Numbered from the stretch's first letter, positions 16,051-25,552 are shown. The stretch: DNA of 34,058 nt from Lachnospiraceae bacterium (GCA_024684055.1 JAIKXN010000080.1:1-34058); one strand, 5' to 3'. Numbers and translations are program-made. The notes: generated by a model from the letters alone, not told the origin.

Positions 16051-16926
16051 ATGAGCAGTAATAATTATAAGGATTTGCAGAATTCCCATCCATGCTTTGG
16101 AGGACACAAAAACAATGCGGGAAGAATTCACCTTCCTGTGAGTCCGGGATGTAACATAGCCTGCCGGTTCTGTGACAGAACAATAAATGATGTGGAAGAA
16201 AGACCGGGAGTTACGTCCAAAGTATTAAAACCCGAAGAGGTTGAAGACATTTTAAGAAAGGCTCTCGACATATGTCCGGATATTAAAGTTGCCGGCATAG
16301 CGGGACCGGGAGATACGCTTGCATCGGACAATGCTCTGAAAACTTTCAGAATAGTAAAAGAAAAGTTTCCTGATCTCATTAAATGTATGAGTACAAACGG
16401 CCTTTTATTAGCGGAAAGAGCCGATGAGATCATAGATATAGGAATAGATTCGCTGACGGTTACGGTAAATGCGATCGATCCCGAGATCGAAAGCAGGCTC
16501 AATGCCTACATTATCTGGCACGGAGAGAAGATCGAAGGAGTCGAAGGTGCAAAGATACTCATTAAAAACCAGCTCGAGGGTATAAGAAAAGTTGCCGCCG
16601 CCGGAATCACGGTAAAGGTCAATACGGTTCTTGTTCCCGAGATAAACGGAGATCACATCGAAGATATCGCGAAGGCGGTAAAGGAAGCCGGGGCGAGCAT
16701 TTACAATATTATCCCCCTGATACCGCAGCACGAATTAAAGGACTGCAAAGCACCGGTTTGCGCGGAGATAGATGCGGCAAGAACGAAGGCGGGCAGGTAC
16801 ATAGATGTTTTCAGACACTGTCAGCACTGTCGCGCGGATGCGGTAGGCGTTCCCGGAAAATCCGAGTTCGGAGACCAAATCTACCAGCGAAGATTAAACA
16901 CAAAGGAGACATTTTCGCATGGCTGA
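16051..16926 (+). CDS. nifB: NifB-type radical SAM cofactor maturase (no NifX domain)
   Basis: 291 residues. NifB fuses two Fe-S units with a carbide and a sulfide to make the 8Fe precursor of nitrogenase cofactors. Seen: the N-terminal HPCF (C15), the radical SAM motif C34-x3-C38-x2-C41 (PGCNIACRFCDR), the GPGDTLA and STNG segments, and the C-terminal FRHCQHCRADAVG (C257, C260). These are NifB hallmarks not found in generic radical SAM proteins. The C-terminal NifX-like domain of many NifBs is absent, but a separate NifX gene overlaps by 8 bases. The strongest Shine-Dalgarno sequence (AAAGGAGGGGG, about 16016-16026) is some 25 bases from the ATG; a weaker GGCGAGA is closer. It implies that the NifDK-like pair carries a NifB-derived cofactor. 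Confidence 0.93.
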   Translation: MSSNNYKDLQNSHPCFGGHKNNAGRIHLPVSPGCNIACRFCDRTINDVEERPGVTSKVLKPEEVEDILRKALDICPDIKVAGIAGPGDTLASDNALKTFRIVKEKFPDLIKCMSTNGLLLAERADEIIDIGIDSLTVTVNAIDPEIESRLNAYIIWHGEKIEGVEGAKILIKNQLEGIRKVAAAGITVKVNTVLVPEINGDHIEDIAKAVKEAGASIYNIIPLIPQHELKDCKAPVCAEIDAARTKAGRYIDVFRHCQHCRADAVGVPGKSEFGDQIYQRRLNTKETFSHG

Positions 16927-17278
16927 TGAAAGAATACTTATCGCGGCAGCTTCCGATGACGGAATAAACGTAAACAGACATTTCGGGAAAGCGGAAAAGT
17001 TCTATATATACGAGAGCATCGATGATGAAATAAAATTTCTCGAAGTTCGAAACGTTTCTCCCGGATGCGGAGGATGCGGCAATCATAACGATTCAAAGAT
17101 CGAAGCCAATCTTGAAGCAATCAAAGACTGCAGTTATCTGTTAGTCGAAAGGATAGGAGAAAGATCGTCTCAGGCGGCTGAAAGCTTTGGAATAGAACCT
17201 TACGAGATTCCCGGAAACATCGAAGAGGGGATCGACAAGATGATAAGGTACATAAAAGTACAAAGGCTCTTTGACTGA
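16919..17278 (+). CDS. NifX/NafY-family iron-cluster-binding protein
   Basis: 119 residues of the NifX family, which binds and carries NifB-co and related Fe-S clusters. It has the family opening ILIAAASDDGINVNRHFGKAEKFYIYE, cut here to its parts: SDDGINVNRHFG (H21) and KFYIYE, then PGCGGCGNHND with C50 and C53, and GxxxEPYEI-like segments in the second half. It overlaps nifB by 8 bases, so a newly made cluster could pass directly from one to the other. The CxxC between the strands is common in the stand-alone members and may assist cluster binding (inference). Confidence 0.9.
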   Translation: MADERILIAAASDDGINVNRHFGKAEKFYIYESIDDEIKFLEVRNVSPGCGGCGNHNDSKIEANLEAIKDCSYLLVERIGERSSQAAESFGIEPYEIPGNIEEGIDKMIRYIKVQRLFD

Positions 17279-17299
17279 AAGATTAAAAAAGAGCAAAAG

Positions 17300-17377
17300 A
17301 CCCGGAAGCAAAGCTTAAAACAGAAACCCGGAAGCAAAACTTAAACAGAAAACCCGTAAGAAAATCTTTAAACGGAA
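17300..17377. repeat. 26-bp tandem repeat, 3 copies, between nifX and nifH-like genes
   Basis: Units start at 17300, 17326 and 17352 with ACCCGGAAGCAAA, ACCCGGAAGCAAA and ACCCGTAAGAAAA. The first two are nearly identical and the third has drifted. It is noncoding and fills most of the 189-base gap before the NifH-like gene. No promoter or terminator is clear there. Confidence 0.85.
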
Positions 17378-17413
17378 TAAAAACAGTTTATCCGAAAAGA
17401 TTTTTGCTTATAA

Positions 17414-18316
<903 letters not shown>

Positions 18317-18328
18317 TCAACAGATAAA

Positions 18329-18550
18329 GTCCGGTTCAAAAAAGAACGGAACAGGAAAAACAAAAACTATCCGGTTCAAAGGAAAAGACCGACAAAACAA
18401 AAAACAGAAATAACCCGGTTTAAAGAAAAAGGCCGGCAAAATAAAAACAATCCGGTTCAAAGAAAAAAGAATCGGCAGAAAAGAAAATAAAAAACACGAA
18501 AGCATAAAACACGAAAGCAAAAAAACACGAAAGCAAAAAAACACGAAAGC
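18329..18550. repeat. Two adjacent tandem-repeat families between nifH-like and synthase paralogue 2
   Basis: First, about four units of 36-45 bases that begin TCCGGTTCAAA or CCGGTTTAAA (near 18330, 18370, 18415, 18451), each followed by an A-rich tail. Then four units of ACACGAAAGC with A-rich tails at 18494, 18509, 18525 and 18541 (period 15-16). The 270-base gap holds no gene, promoter or clear terminator. A minus-strand frame through it is Phe/Ser/Cys-rich low complexity and is not a gene. Confidence 0.85.
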
Positions 18551-18586
18551 AAAAAACAATTTGATCAGAAAAGAAGGAGAGAAAAT

Positions 18587-19606
18587 ATGGGAAACATTCA
18601 TAATTCAATTACGGAACTTGTCGGAAATACACCTATCGTTGAATTTCACAGATTAAAAAAAGCTCTTGGATTAAAGGGACGCATCGCAGGCAAACTCGAA
18701 TATTTTAACCCCGCAGGATCGCATAAAGACCGTATGGCTCTTGAAATTATCGAAGCAGCAGAAAGACGCGGAGACATCAGTCCCGACAAAACAACGCTTG
18801 TTGAATTTACAAGCGGAAATACCGGTGTTGCAATGGCAGCTTTTGCCGCAGCCAAGGGATACAAATTCAAGATCGGTGTTCAGAACGGCGTATCAATCGA
18901 AAGAAGCAAACTTCTTGAAGCTTATCAGGCAGATATTGCAACGGATATTCCACAGGAACTGATCCTGGGTGTATTCGAAAAAGGTATCGCTGCATTTTCT
19001 GAAGTTATCGAATTTATGGAAAAAGGTGTTGAGAATCCTTATTCCACAAGACAGCTTGACAACCCCGACAACATCAATGCGCATTACAAACATACCGGAC
19101 CTGAGATCTGGAATGACACGGACGGAAAAGTTGATATCTTTGTAGGCGGCGTTGGTACCGGCGGTTCAACACACGGCGTAAGCAAATACTTAAAGGAAAA
19201 GAATCCCAACGTTAAGGTTGTAATTACCCAGCCCGACCCCAATGATGTTGTAAATCCCATTGTAAACGGTGTTGAAGACGGCGGATTCCACGGCATCCAT
19301 CAGGTTCATGATGACAACGGTATTACACCCATGGCTCCCGCCAACTTTAATGACGGACTGGTTGACGAATATCGTTTCATCTCATACGCAGAGACACTCA
19401 GAGCAATTCATCTTCTTGCAAAATACGAAGGTATTTTCGTAGGCGCTTCTTCAGGTGCATCTCTTGCAGTGGCGATCAAACTTGCACTTGAAAGCGAAAA
19501 CGAAGGCAAACTTATCATTCCTCTTCTTCCCGACAACGGTGAGAGATATCTTTCCGAAGATTTACAGAAGATCAGACCCGAAGTTGAGGAGAAAGTTGGA
19601 TTCTAA
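18587..19606 (+). CDS. Diverged cysteine synthase family PLP enzyme (paralogue 2), embedded in the nif-like operon
   Basis: 339 residues of the CysK/CBS fold. PLP lysine K47 is in NPAGSHKDRM (the usual Val before Lys is His46), and the substrate loop TSGNTG is at 75-80. The phosphate loop GVGTGGSTHG is near normal. The region where CysK has GIGAGFVPE is replaced by a longer segment with GGFHGIHQVHDDNG and TPMAPANF. This suggests an altered second-substrate site. GAAGGAG precedes the ATG, and 20 bases separate it from the NifD-like gene. Being placed between H and D, it probably consumes the sulfur product of the HDK enzyme directly (inference), perhaps a thiol or sulfide joined to an activated serine or homoserine. 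Confidence 0.87.
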   Translation: MGNIHNSITELVGNTPIVEFHRLKKALGLKGRIAGKLEYFNPAGSHKDRMALEIIEAAERRGDISPDKTTLVEFTSGNTGVAMAAFAAAKGYKFKIGVQNGVSIERSKLLEAYQADIATDIPQELILGVFEKGIAAFSEVIEFMEKGVENPYSTRQLDNPDNINAHYKHTGPEIWNDTDGKVDIFVGGVGTGGSTHGVSKYLKEKNPNVKVVITQPDPNDVVNPIVNGVEDGGFHGIHQVHDDNGITPMAPANFNDGLVDEYRFISYAETLRAIHLLAKYEGIFVGASSGASLAVAIKLALESENEGKLIIPLLPDNGERYLSEDLQKIRPEVEEKVGF

Positions 19607-19626
19607 AGCATAAAAGGAGCAAACAA

Positions 19627-21093
19627 ATGTCTGTAAATTTAAGCAATTCAAATGTTGCTACAAGAGAAAACCGAATCGGATCGATCACGGGATATGTAGG
19701 CACATTAAAAGATCTCGCTTCAAAGAGCGAATGCGGCACACTTAAAGGCTGCTCGAGATGTTTTTCGCAGTCGAGCACATGTCTTTCAACCTGTGGTTTA
19801 AGCCAGCTTGCGGCAATCCGTGATGTTGCGATAATCCATCACGGACCGGCGGGATGTTCGGTTGCCGGTGCTGCAACATATTATATGTCGAAAGTTATGC
19901 CCAAGAAGAGAGGTGTAACAAGCAACACCATTTATGTCGGAACAGACATGAACGAAAACGATACAATTTTCGGTTCAACAAAGGCTTTAAGGGAAATCAT
20001 CATTGAAGTAAACAAAAGATATTCACCCAAAGCAATTTTCGTATCGAGTTCCTGTGCGACGGGTATCATCGGTGAAGATATCGACAGTATAGTGGAAGAT
20101 GTCAGAAGCGAAATCGACGTTCCCATCGTTGCAGTTCACTGCGAGGGATTCAAGTCGAGAATCTGGGCGACGGGATTTGATATTTCCGACCACGCTATAA
20201 TGCAGGAAATCGTAAAACCTCCCAGAGAAGGTGTTAAAACAAATAAGATCAATTTCAAGAACTTTTTCGAAAGTGCACGTCCCGAGATCATCGAGATATT
20301 TAAAAACTTCGACCTTGAACCGGTATTTCTTTACTGCAACTCAACGATCGAAGAACTTTCACACTTATCCGAAAGCATTGCAACCACTTGTATCTGCGGA
20401 ACACTCGGAAACTATCTTGGAAACGCGCTTGAGGAAAAATACGGCGTACCCTATGTAAGAAGCATCAACCAGTGCGGTATCGCAGGATTTGAAGCCTGGC
20501 TTCGCGCAATAGGAAGAGCAACCGAAAGAAGCGAAAAGATCGAAAAATACATCGAAGAGCAGAGGGCGATTTACATTCCTCAGATCGAAGAAGTAAAGAA
20601 GGAATTAAAAGGCCTTACCGCAGTGCTCGGTATGGGACCCGGCTACACATTTGAAGTATCGAGAGTTCTTAACGAACTCGGGATCAAAGTTGTATGGGCT
20701 CTTGCATGGCACTACGACAAAAAATACGAGAACGGCGATGTGCCTCCTTCAATGAAATATCTTCTCGACAATGATATTGATTTTGAGGCAAGTGTTGCGG
20801 ACCAGCAGAACTACGAGGTTATGAATATTTTAAAGAAATATCAGCCCGATATGTATTTATCAAGACACCCCGGTTCAACCGTATGGGCTATTAAGAACGG
20901 AACACCCGCAATTTACGTAGCCGACGAATATATGATATTCGGTTACAAACACACATTGGAATTTGCAAAGACAATAGTTGACGCCATCAAGAACAGAAGC
21001 TTTGAAGAAAACCTCGCAAAGAGATCGAAACTTCCTTACACGGACTGGTGGTACAAGCAGGAAGTCAGCGCATTTCTTGAGGAGGCAAAATAA
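19627..21093 (+). CDS. NifD-like catalytic subunit (nitrogenase-like reductase, alpha)
   Basis: 488 residues. P-cluster ligands are present: C42 (KGCSRC), C77 (HHGPAGC) and C143 (SSSCATGIIGEDI). The cofactor cysteine aligns to C257, exactly 12 residues before EEKYG, as in nitrogenase alpha-C275. Residues needed for N2 reduction are not kept: by alignment to CEGF (172-175), alpha-Q191 becomes W180 and alpha-H195 becomes F184, and the cofactor His ligand (alpha-H442) falls on A432 in GTPAIYVADEY. The N-terminus is unusually Cys-rich (C36, C42, C45, C52, C56). It is therefore a nitrogenase-like enzyme for another substrate. Its stop codon is shared with the next start. Best analogy: the methylthio-alkane reductase alpha subunit, though the substrate is unproven. 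Confidence 0.9.
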   Translation: MSVNLSNSNVATRENRIGSITGYVGTLKDLASKSECGTLKGCSRCFSQSSTCLSTCGLSQLAAIRDVAIIHHGPAGCSVAGAATYYMSKVMPKKRGVTSNTIYVGTDMNENDTIFGSTKALREIIIEVNKRYSPKAIFVSSSCATGIIGEDIDSIVEDVRSEIDVPIVAVHCEGFKSRIWATGFDISDHAIMQEIVKPPREGVKTNKINFKNFFESARPEIIEIFKNFDLEPVFLYCNSTIEELSHLSESIATTCICGTLGNYLGNALEEKYGVPYVRSINQCGIAGFEAWLRAIGRATERSEKIEKYIEEQRAIYIPQIEEVKKELKGLTAVLGMGPGYTFEVSRVLNELGIKVVWALAWHYDKKYENGDVPPSMKYLLDNDIDFEASVADQQNYEVMNILKKYQPDMYLSRHPGSTVWAIKNGTPAIYVADEYMIFGYKHTLEFAKTIVDAIKNRSFEENLAKRSKLPYTDWWYKQEVSAFLEEAK

Positions 21094-22391
21094 TGGCTAA
21101 GTTACTTGATAAACAAAGATATAAATGCGCTCTCGGAGCAATGCAGACGGTTCAGGCAATCGAGCGTGCGCTTCCCGTTTTACATTCGGGACCCGGCTGT
21201 GCGCAGAAGCTTTCCGAATCCACGGGAAGTTCGGGATATTTTTCACCGAACATTTTCCCCTGTACCAGTATCAATGAAAAAGACGTTGTATTTGGCGGTG
21301 TAAAGAAACTTCGTTCCACCATCGACAATGCGCTTAAGGTTATAGATGCTGATCTTTACGTGGTTCTTACCGGATGTATTCCCGAAATCGTAGGTGATGA
21401 CTCGGGCGAAGTGGTTTCTGAATTTGCGGATGCGGATAAGCCCGTAATTTACGCTCCCACGGCCGGATTTAAGGGCAACAACTACAAAGGCCACGAGCAG
21501 GTGGTTGAAGCCATTATCGATCAGTATTTAAAGAAGTCCGACAAAAAGCAAAAAGGACTCGTAAACATCTGGGCAGACGTTCCTTATCAGGATCTGTTCT
21601 GGCTCGGAAACTTAAGAGAACTCGAAAATCTTGTCAGCGAACTCGGACTTACACCCAATACGATCTTCGGATACAAGAGAGGGATCGAAAATATCAAAAA
21701 GATTCCCGAGGCCGAATTCAATCTTCTTGTTTCACCCTGGGTCGGACTTTCAAACGTTAAGAAGATGGAAAAGAAATTCGGAACACCCTATCTTCATTTA
21801 AAGACTCTTCCCGTCGGCGCTACAGAGACCGGCAAATTCTTAAGGGAAGTCGGTAAATTTGCCGGAGTCGATGAAGCGAAAGTCGAAGCGGTTATCAAAG
21901 AACACGAGGATTATTACTACTACCTGATCGAAAGATATGCGGATCTTTTCCTTGAAAACCGTGTAATCAACAAGCAGTTTACGATCGTTGCGGATGCACA
22001 GTACACGCTCGGAATTACCAAATTCCTTGTAAACGATTTGGGACTTGTTCCCGCAACACAGTTTGTTGTGGACGATACACCTCAGAAATACAGAGAAGAG
22101 ATCGCAGAGGAATTTAAGAAACTCAACTTCGGTATCGAGGCAAACGTATCTTTCGAGACAGACGGTTTCAAGATCCACGAAGAGATCAAAGAACATGATT
22201 ATCACGGATATCCTCTGGTACTCGGCGGATATTACGAAAAAGAAGTTACGGAAAACCTTAAAGGAAACTTCCTTAACATCTCGTGGCCGGTACAGGATAA
22301 AGTGGTATTTGACAGAGCATATGTAGGCTATTCGGGCGGTATCAGACTGATCGAAGATATCTACACCGTAGCCGTACAGAGATTTAACTAA
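21093..22391 (+). CDS. NifK-like beta subunit of the nitrogenase-like reductase
   Basis: 432 residues, shorter than NifK (about 520) because the N-terminal extension is absent. The three P-cluster cysteines are intact: C12 (RYKCALGA, like NifK CQPLGA), C36 (HSGPGCAQ) and C95 (TGCIPEIVGDDS). The serine that also contacts the P-cluster in nitrogenase lies near APTAGFKGNNYKGH and appears to be replaced. The A-T-G start overlaps the alpha stop codon by one base, so equal amounts of both subunits are expected. With the alpha subunit it should form a heterotetramer with P-clusters and a cofactor in alpha. Confidence 0.9.
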   Translation: MAKLLDKQRYKCALGAMQTVQAIERALPVLHSGPGCAQKLSESTGSSGYFSPNIFPCTSINEKDVVFGGVKKLRSTIDNALKVIDADLYVVLTGCIPEIVGDDSGEVVSEFADADKPVIYAPTAGFKGNNYKGHEQVVEAIIDQYLKKSDKKQKGLVNIWADVPYQDLFWLGNLRELENLVSELGLTPNTIFGYKRGIENIKKIPEAEFNLLVSPWVGLSNVKKMEKKFGTPYLHLKTLPVGATETGKFLREVGKFAGVDEAKVEAVIKEHEDYYYYLIERYADLFLENRVINKQFTIVADAQYTLGITKFLVNDLGLVPATQFVVDDTPQKYREEIAEEFKKLNFGIEANVSFETDGFKIHEEIKEHDYHGYPLVLGGYYEKEVTENLKGNFLNISWPVQDKVVFDRAYVGYSGGIRLIEDIYTVAVQRFN

Positions 22392-22399
22392 GAGGAAAA

Positions 22400-22834
22400 A
22401 TGGGATACTTAATCGCAGTCGGATCATCGGATGAGATCAATGTCAATCTCAAATTCGGAGAGGCAGATGAAGTGCTGATCTACGAGGTTGAAGGTACCGA
22501 TTATTCGTTAAAAGAGAAAAGAAAACTGAATAAAGAAGCAAAACCGCAAGAAGCCGGGTCGGATAATGCATGTTCGTCCGATTCCTGCAGATCCTGCAGC
22601 TGCTCTGGCAGCGGACAGGGATGCAACGGCGGTTCCGATGCGGAGGAAAAGGTTCGTCTGATGGCAGACTGCAGATGTGTTCTGTTCAAAAAGGTCGGTT
22701 TTCAGGCACAAAAGCAGTTTGAAAAAAAGGCCATTTCAATATTTGACATCGAATGCGAAATAAGTGATGCATTTGAAAAGATTACGAAGTATTATGAGAA
22801 AGTAGATTCGCATTCATCTTTAAGAAACAGATGA
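22400..22834 (+). CDS. NifX-like protein with a cysteine-rich insertion
   Basis: 144 residues. The ends follow the NifX fold (YLIAVGSSDEINVNLKFGEADEVLIYEVEG split as SSDEINVNLKFG and DEVLIYEVEG), but the family His in HFG is Lys18. Residues about 50-83 form an acidic, flexible insert with five cysteines (C58, C63, C66, C68, C75) and CxC at 91-93. This looks like an added metal- or cluster-binding arm, perhaps a carrier or scaffold for the cofactor. It is 8 bases after the NifK-like gene and the last clear member of the operon. Family assignment is good; the role of the insert is inference. Confidence 0.83.
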   Translation: MGYLIAVGSSDEINVNLKFGEADEVLIYEVEGTDYSLKEKRKLNKEAKPQEAGSDNACSSDSCRSCSCSGSGQGCNGGSDAEEKVRLMADCRCVLFKKVGFQAQKQFEKKAISIFDIECEISDAFEKITKYYEKVDSHSSLRNR

Positions 22835-22862
22835 CGGTTCGGTTTCATCGGTAAACGAACCG
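22835..22862 (+). other. RNA hairpin at the end of the nif-like operon
   Basis: CGGTTCG and CGAACCG form a perfect 7-bp stem that continues with GTTT/AAAC after a bulged G. No T run follows, so it is not a standard terminator. It may protect the 3' end of the operon messenger or slow transcription. Confidence 0.5.
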
Positions 22863-22901
22863 GAAAATAAAGAAATATTGAGATCGATCACAGGAGAAAA
22901 C

Positions 22902-23384
22902 ATGACTATACGACTTGCAACCCCAAAAGACGCAGAAGAAATATCAAAACTTGAAAGCATCTGTTTTCCGGCAGCTGAAGCCGCAAGCAGGGAAACTTTC
23001 GAGAAACGCCTTAAAGTGTATCCGAGACATTTTGCGGTAGCTGAAGAAGACGGAAAGATCATAAGCGTGGTCAACGGACTTGCAACGGATTTCGAAGATC
23101 TTACGGACGAAATGTTTGCGGATACTTCCTTTCACTGCGAAAAAGGTGACTGGCAGATGATATTCGGAGTCGAAACCCATCCCGATCATCAGAGAAAAGG
23201 TGTTGCCGGGGAAGTACTTAAATTCTTCATTTCCAAAGCCAAGAACGAAGGAAGAAAAGGTCTTGTTTTAACCTGTAAGGAAAAGCTTATCGGATATTAT
23301 TCGAAATTCGGATTCGTCAATGAGGGCGTTTCGGTATCGGAACATGGCGGCGCGGAATGGTATCAGATGAGATTAACCTTTTAA
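22902..23384 (+). CDS. GNAT-family N-acetyltransferase
   Basis: 160 residues from ATG 22902, which has AGGAGA just upstream; a TTG at 22878 would add 8 residues without a ribosome site. The acetyl-CoA pyrophosphate loop is visible in ETHPDHQRKGVAGEVL (Q/RxxGxA). It is followed by the strand-helix LVLTCKEKLIGYYSKFGF, typical of GNAT proteins related to arylalkylamine/amino-acid acetyltransferases. The substrate is not evident. Position between the nif-like operon and cysK hints at acetylation of a sulfur-containing amino acid or amine (weak inference). Confidence 0.85.
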   Translation: MTIRLATPKDAEEISKLESICFPAAEAASRETFEKRLKVYPRHFAVAEEDGKIISVVNGLATDFEDLTDEMFADTSFHCEKGDWQMIFGVETHPDHQRKGVAGEVLKFFISKAKNEGRKGLVLTCKEKLIGYYSKFGFVNEGVSVSEHGGAEWYQMRLTF

Positions 23385-23396
23385 AATTTATAATAA

Positions 23397-23430
23397 ACCT
23401 ATTGATTTAGTAGGTAATAAGCGATATAAT
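23397..23430 (+). promoter_or_regulatory. Promoter with Rrf2-type operator, site 2 (cysK)
   Basis: Core dyad ACCTA-TTGATTTAG-TAGGT at 23397-23415. -35 TTGATT at 23402-23407, a 17-base spacer, and consensus -10 TATAAT at 23425-23430. The operator and -35 have the same register as the sites at 3930 and 29682. A strong AGGAGGT follows before the ATG at 23451. Confidence 0.87.
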
Positions 23431-23450
23431 TTCAAAAAAGGAGGTAAGTT

Positions 23451-24383
23451 ATGGCAAAAATTTATAAAGGGGCATCAGAGCTTATAGGAAACACACCTCT
23501 TGTTGAGGTAGTAAATATTGAAAAGGAGTTCGGACTTAAGGCTACAATTCTTGTAAAACTTGAATACTTTAATCCCGCAGGAAGCGTTAAAGACCGTATT
23601 GCAAAAGCAATGATCGAGGACGCTGAGTCAAAGGGACTTCTTAAGGAAGGTTCGGTAATCATCGAGCCTACCAGCGGAAATACGGGTATCGGACTTGCAG
23701 CCATCGCAGCAGCCAAGGGATACAGGATCATTCTTACAATGCCCGAGACAATGAGTGTTGAAAGAAGAAACATTCTTAAAGAATACGGCGCTGAGATCGT
23801 TCTTACGGAAGGCGCAAAGGGTATGAAGGGTGCCATTGCAAAAGCAGACGAACTCGCAAAAGAGATTCCCGGAAGCTTTATTCCCGGACAGTTTGTTAAC
23901 CCTGCCAACCCTGCTATTCATAAAGCAACCACAGGTCCGGAAATCTGGAACGATACAGACGGAAAGCTTGATATCTTTATCGCAGGCGTAGGTACCGGCG
24001 GAACGGTTACAGGTACAGGAGAGTATCTCAAAGAGCAGAATCCCAACATCAAAGTTGTTGCTCTCGAGCCCGATTCATCACCCGTTCTTTCGGAAGGAAC
24101 AGCAGGTCCTCACAAGATTCAGGGTATCGGCGCAGGATTCGTTCCCGAAGTGCTTAATACAAAGGTTTATGATGAAGTATTCCGTGCAAAGAACGAAGAT
24201 GCTTTCGCAGCAGCAAAACTTCTTGCAAAGAAGGAAGGTATTTCCGTAGGAATCTCATCAGGTGCTGCACTTCACGGTGCGATCGAACTTGCAAAGAGAA
24301 GCGAGAATGAAGGCAAGGTTATCGTAGCTCTTCTTCCCGACAGCGGTGACAGATACTATTCAACTCCGCTTTTCACTGAATAG
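23451..24383 (+). CDS. cysK: Cysteine synthase (O-acetylserine sulfhydrylase A)
   Basis: 310 residues, canonical CysK length. Makes cysteine from O-acetylserine and sulfide. PLP lysine K47 in NPAGSVKDR, substrate loop TSGNTG at 74-79, phosphate loop GVGTGGTVTG, HKIQGIGAGFVPE and GISSGAAL all match the classical enzyme, unlike the two paralogues in this window. It has its own Rrf2-type operator/promoter and is closed by a terminator (24446). cysE downstream supplies O-acetylserine. It can bind CysE through the usual C-terminal contact, but the C-terminus of this CysE ends WYYII, so formation of a complex is plausible (inference). Confidence 0.95.
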   Translation: MAKIYKGASELIGNTPLVEVVNIEKEFGLKATILVKLEYFNPAGSVKDRIAKAMIEDAESKGLLKEGSVIIEPTSGNTGIGLAAIAAAKGYRIILTMPETMSVERRNILKEYGAEIVLTEGAKGMKGAIAKADELAKEIPGSFIPGQFVNPANPAIHKATTGPEIWNDTDGKLDIFIAGVGTGGTVTGTGEYLKEQNPNIKVVALEPDSSPVLSEGTAGPHKIQGIGAGFVPEVLNTKVYDEVFRAKNEDAFAAAKLLAKKEGISVGISSGAALHGAIELAKRSENEGKVIVALLPDSGDRYYSTPLFTE

Positions 24384-24445
24384 TCAGAAGTGAAAAACAA
24401 ATTACAAAATTACATGAAAATGCGCTTTGTAATTAAATAAAAGAT

Positions 24446-24489
24446 AAAAAATATGCACGGGCGCCAAAACGCATTGTGCATATTTTTTA
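24446..24489 (+). terminator. Intrinsic terminator after cysK
   Basis: A-rich arm plus ATATGCAC (24451-24458) pairs with GTGCATAT and the following T run (24476-24488), giving about 12-13 bp. A second hairpin, AATTACAAA with TTTGTAATT (24400-24408 and 24426-24434), lies just upstream. Confidence 0.85.
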
Positions 24490-24592
24490 TTTTAAACATC
24501 ATTGTCCGTTTGCGGTCAGATTTAAGTCTGCAGCCTGATAATATATGTATTCCGGGGTGTTTCGGAAAATACAAACAGAATGGAAAAAGAAA

Positions 24593-25552
24593 ATGAGCAA
24601 AATAATTAAAGAAGAAGAAATAAACGAGATAGTTCAGAATATAATCGCCGACTTTGACGGTTCAAAAAACATTGATGCGGTCAATATTTTCAACAAACCC
24701 GACAAGGCCGAGGTCATAGATCTCGTCAACAACCTGATCCGTGTGATCTATCCCGGTTATTTCAGAGACAAATCATATAAGATCTACAATCCGAACAACT
24801 CTTTCGCAGTAAATATCGAAGATGCATTCTATCATCTGAACAAGCAGGTTACGCTTGCCCTTGAGTTCAGAAATTCGGAGAATTCCTTAAGCGATGAAGA
24901 GCGTGAGGAGGAAAGCTACAGAGTCTGCAAAACCTTTTTCCGAAGGATTCCCACAGTCAGGGAGTATATCGAAACAGACCTTCTTGCAACATATGACGGA
25001 GACCCCGCAGCAGGCAACTTCGATGAGATCATACTCGCATATCCCGGATTAAGGGCGATCACCGTATACCGGATTGCGCACGAACTTTACAAACTCAAAG
25101 TTCCCGTGCTTCCCAGACTTATGACGGAATATGCCCATTCGGAAACCGGAATCGACATTCATCCCGGAGCCGAAATTGACAAGTTTTTCTTTATCGATCA
25201 CGGAACCGGCATTGTTATCGGTGAGACTTCGATCATCGGTAAAAACGTAAAGATCTATCAGGGCGTTACCATCGGTGCGCTTTCAACAAGGGGCGGACAG
25301 AAGCTTTCCGGCAAGAAACGTCATCCGACCATTTGCGATAACGTAACCATTTATGCCAATGCTTCCATTCTTGGAGGCGACACTGTTATCGGTGAGAATA
25401 CGGTTATCGGCGGTAACTCTTTTATTACGAAATCAATCGACGCCAACACCAGAGTAAGCCAGAAGAACCTCGAGATGGAATACGCCGCAAGGGGCGAAAA
25501 ACATCACACCGAGGAAGTTAGTCAGGGCGAGGCCTGGTATTACATTATTTAA
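24593..25552 (+). CDS. cysE: Serine O-acetyltransferase (CysE/EpsC type)
   Basis: 319 residues from ATG 24593; a possible start at 24545 adds 16 residues with no better ribosome site. Makes O-acetylserine from serine and acetyl-CoA, the acceptor for CysK. The N-terminal helical part (about 1-170) is followed by the left-handed beta-helix with hexapeptide repeats: IDIHPGAEIDKFFFIDHGTG broken as DIHPGAEI and FFIDHGTGIVIGET, then GKNVKIYQGVTIGAL, CDNVTIYANASILGG and GENTVIGGNSFI. The long N-terminal type is common in Clostridia. It has no clear operator of the 3930 type; a T-rich region before it gives no convincing promoter. Confidence 0.93.
   Translation: MSKIIKEEEINEIVQNIIADFDGSKNIDAVNIFNKPDKAEVIDLVNNLIRVIYPGYFRDKSYKIYNPNNSFAVNIEDAFYHLNKQVTLALEFRNSENSLSDEEREEESYRVCKTFFRRIPTVREYIETDLLATYDGDPAAGNFDEIILAYPGLRAITVYRIAHELYKLKVPVLPRLMTEYAHSETGIDIHPGAEIDKFFFIDHGTGIVIGETSIIGKNVKIYQGVTIGALSTRGGQKLSGKKRHPTICDNVTIYANASILGGDTVIGENTVIGGNSFITKSIDANTRVSQKNLEMEYAARGEKHHTEEVSQGEAWYYII

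Noticed and set aside
18494-18550. A CRISPR array
   Set aside because: The repeat unit is about 10 bases with A-rich fill of 5-6 bases; there are no spacer-sized unique segments and no cas genes.
18317-18601. A minus-strand gene of 94 codons
   Set aside because: It is the complement of A-rich tandem repeats, giving Phe/Ser/Cys low complexity with no ribosome site.
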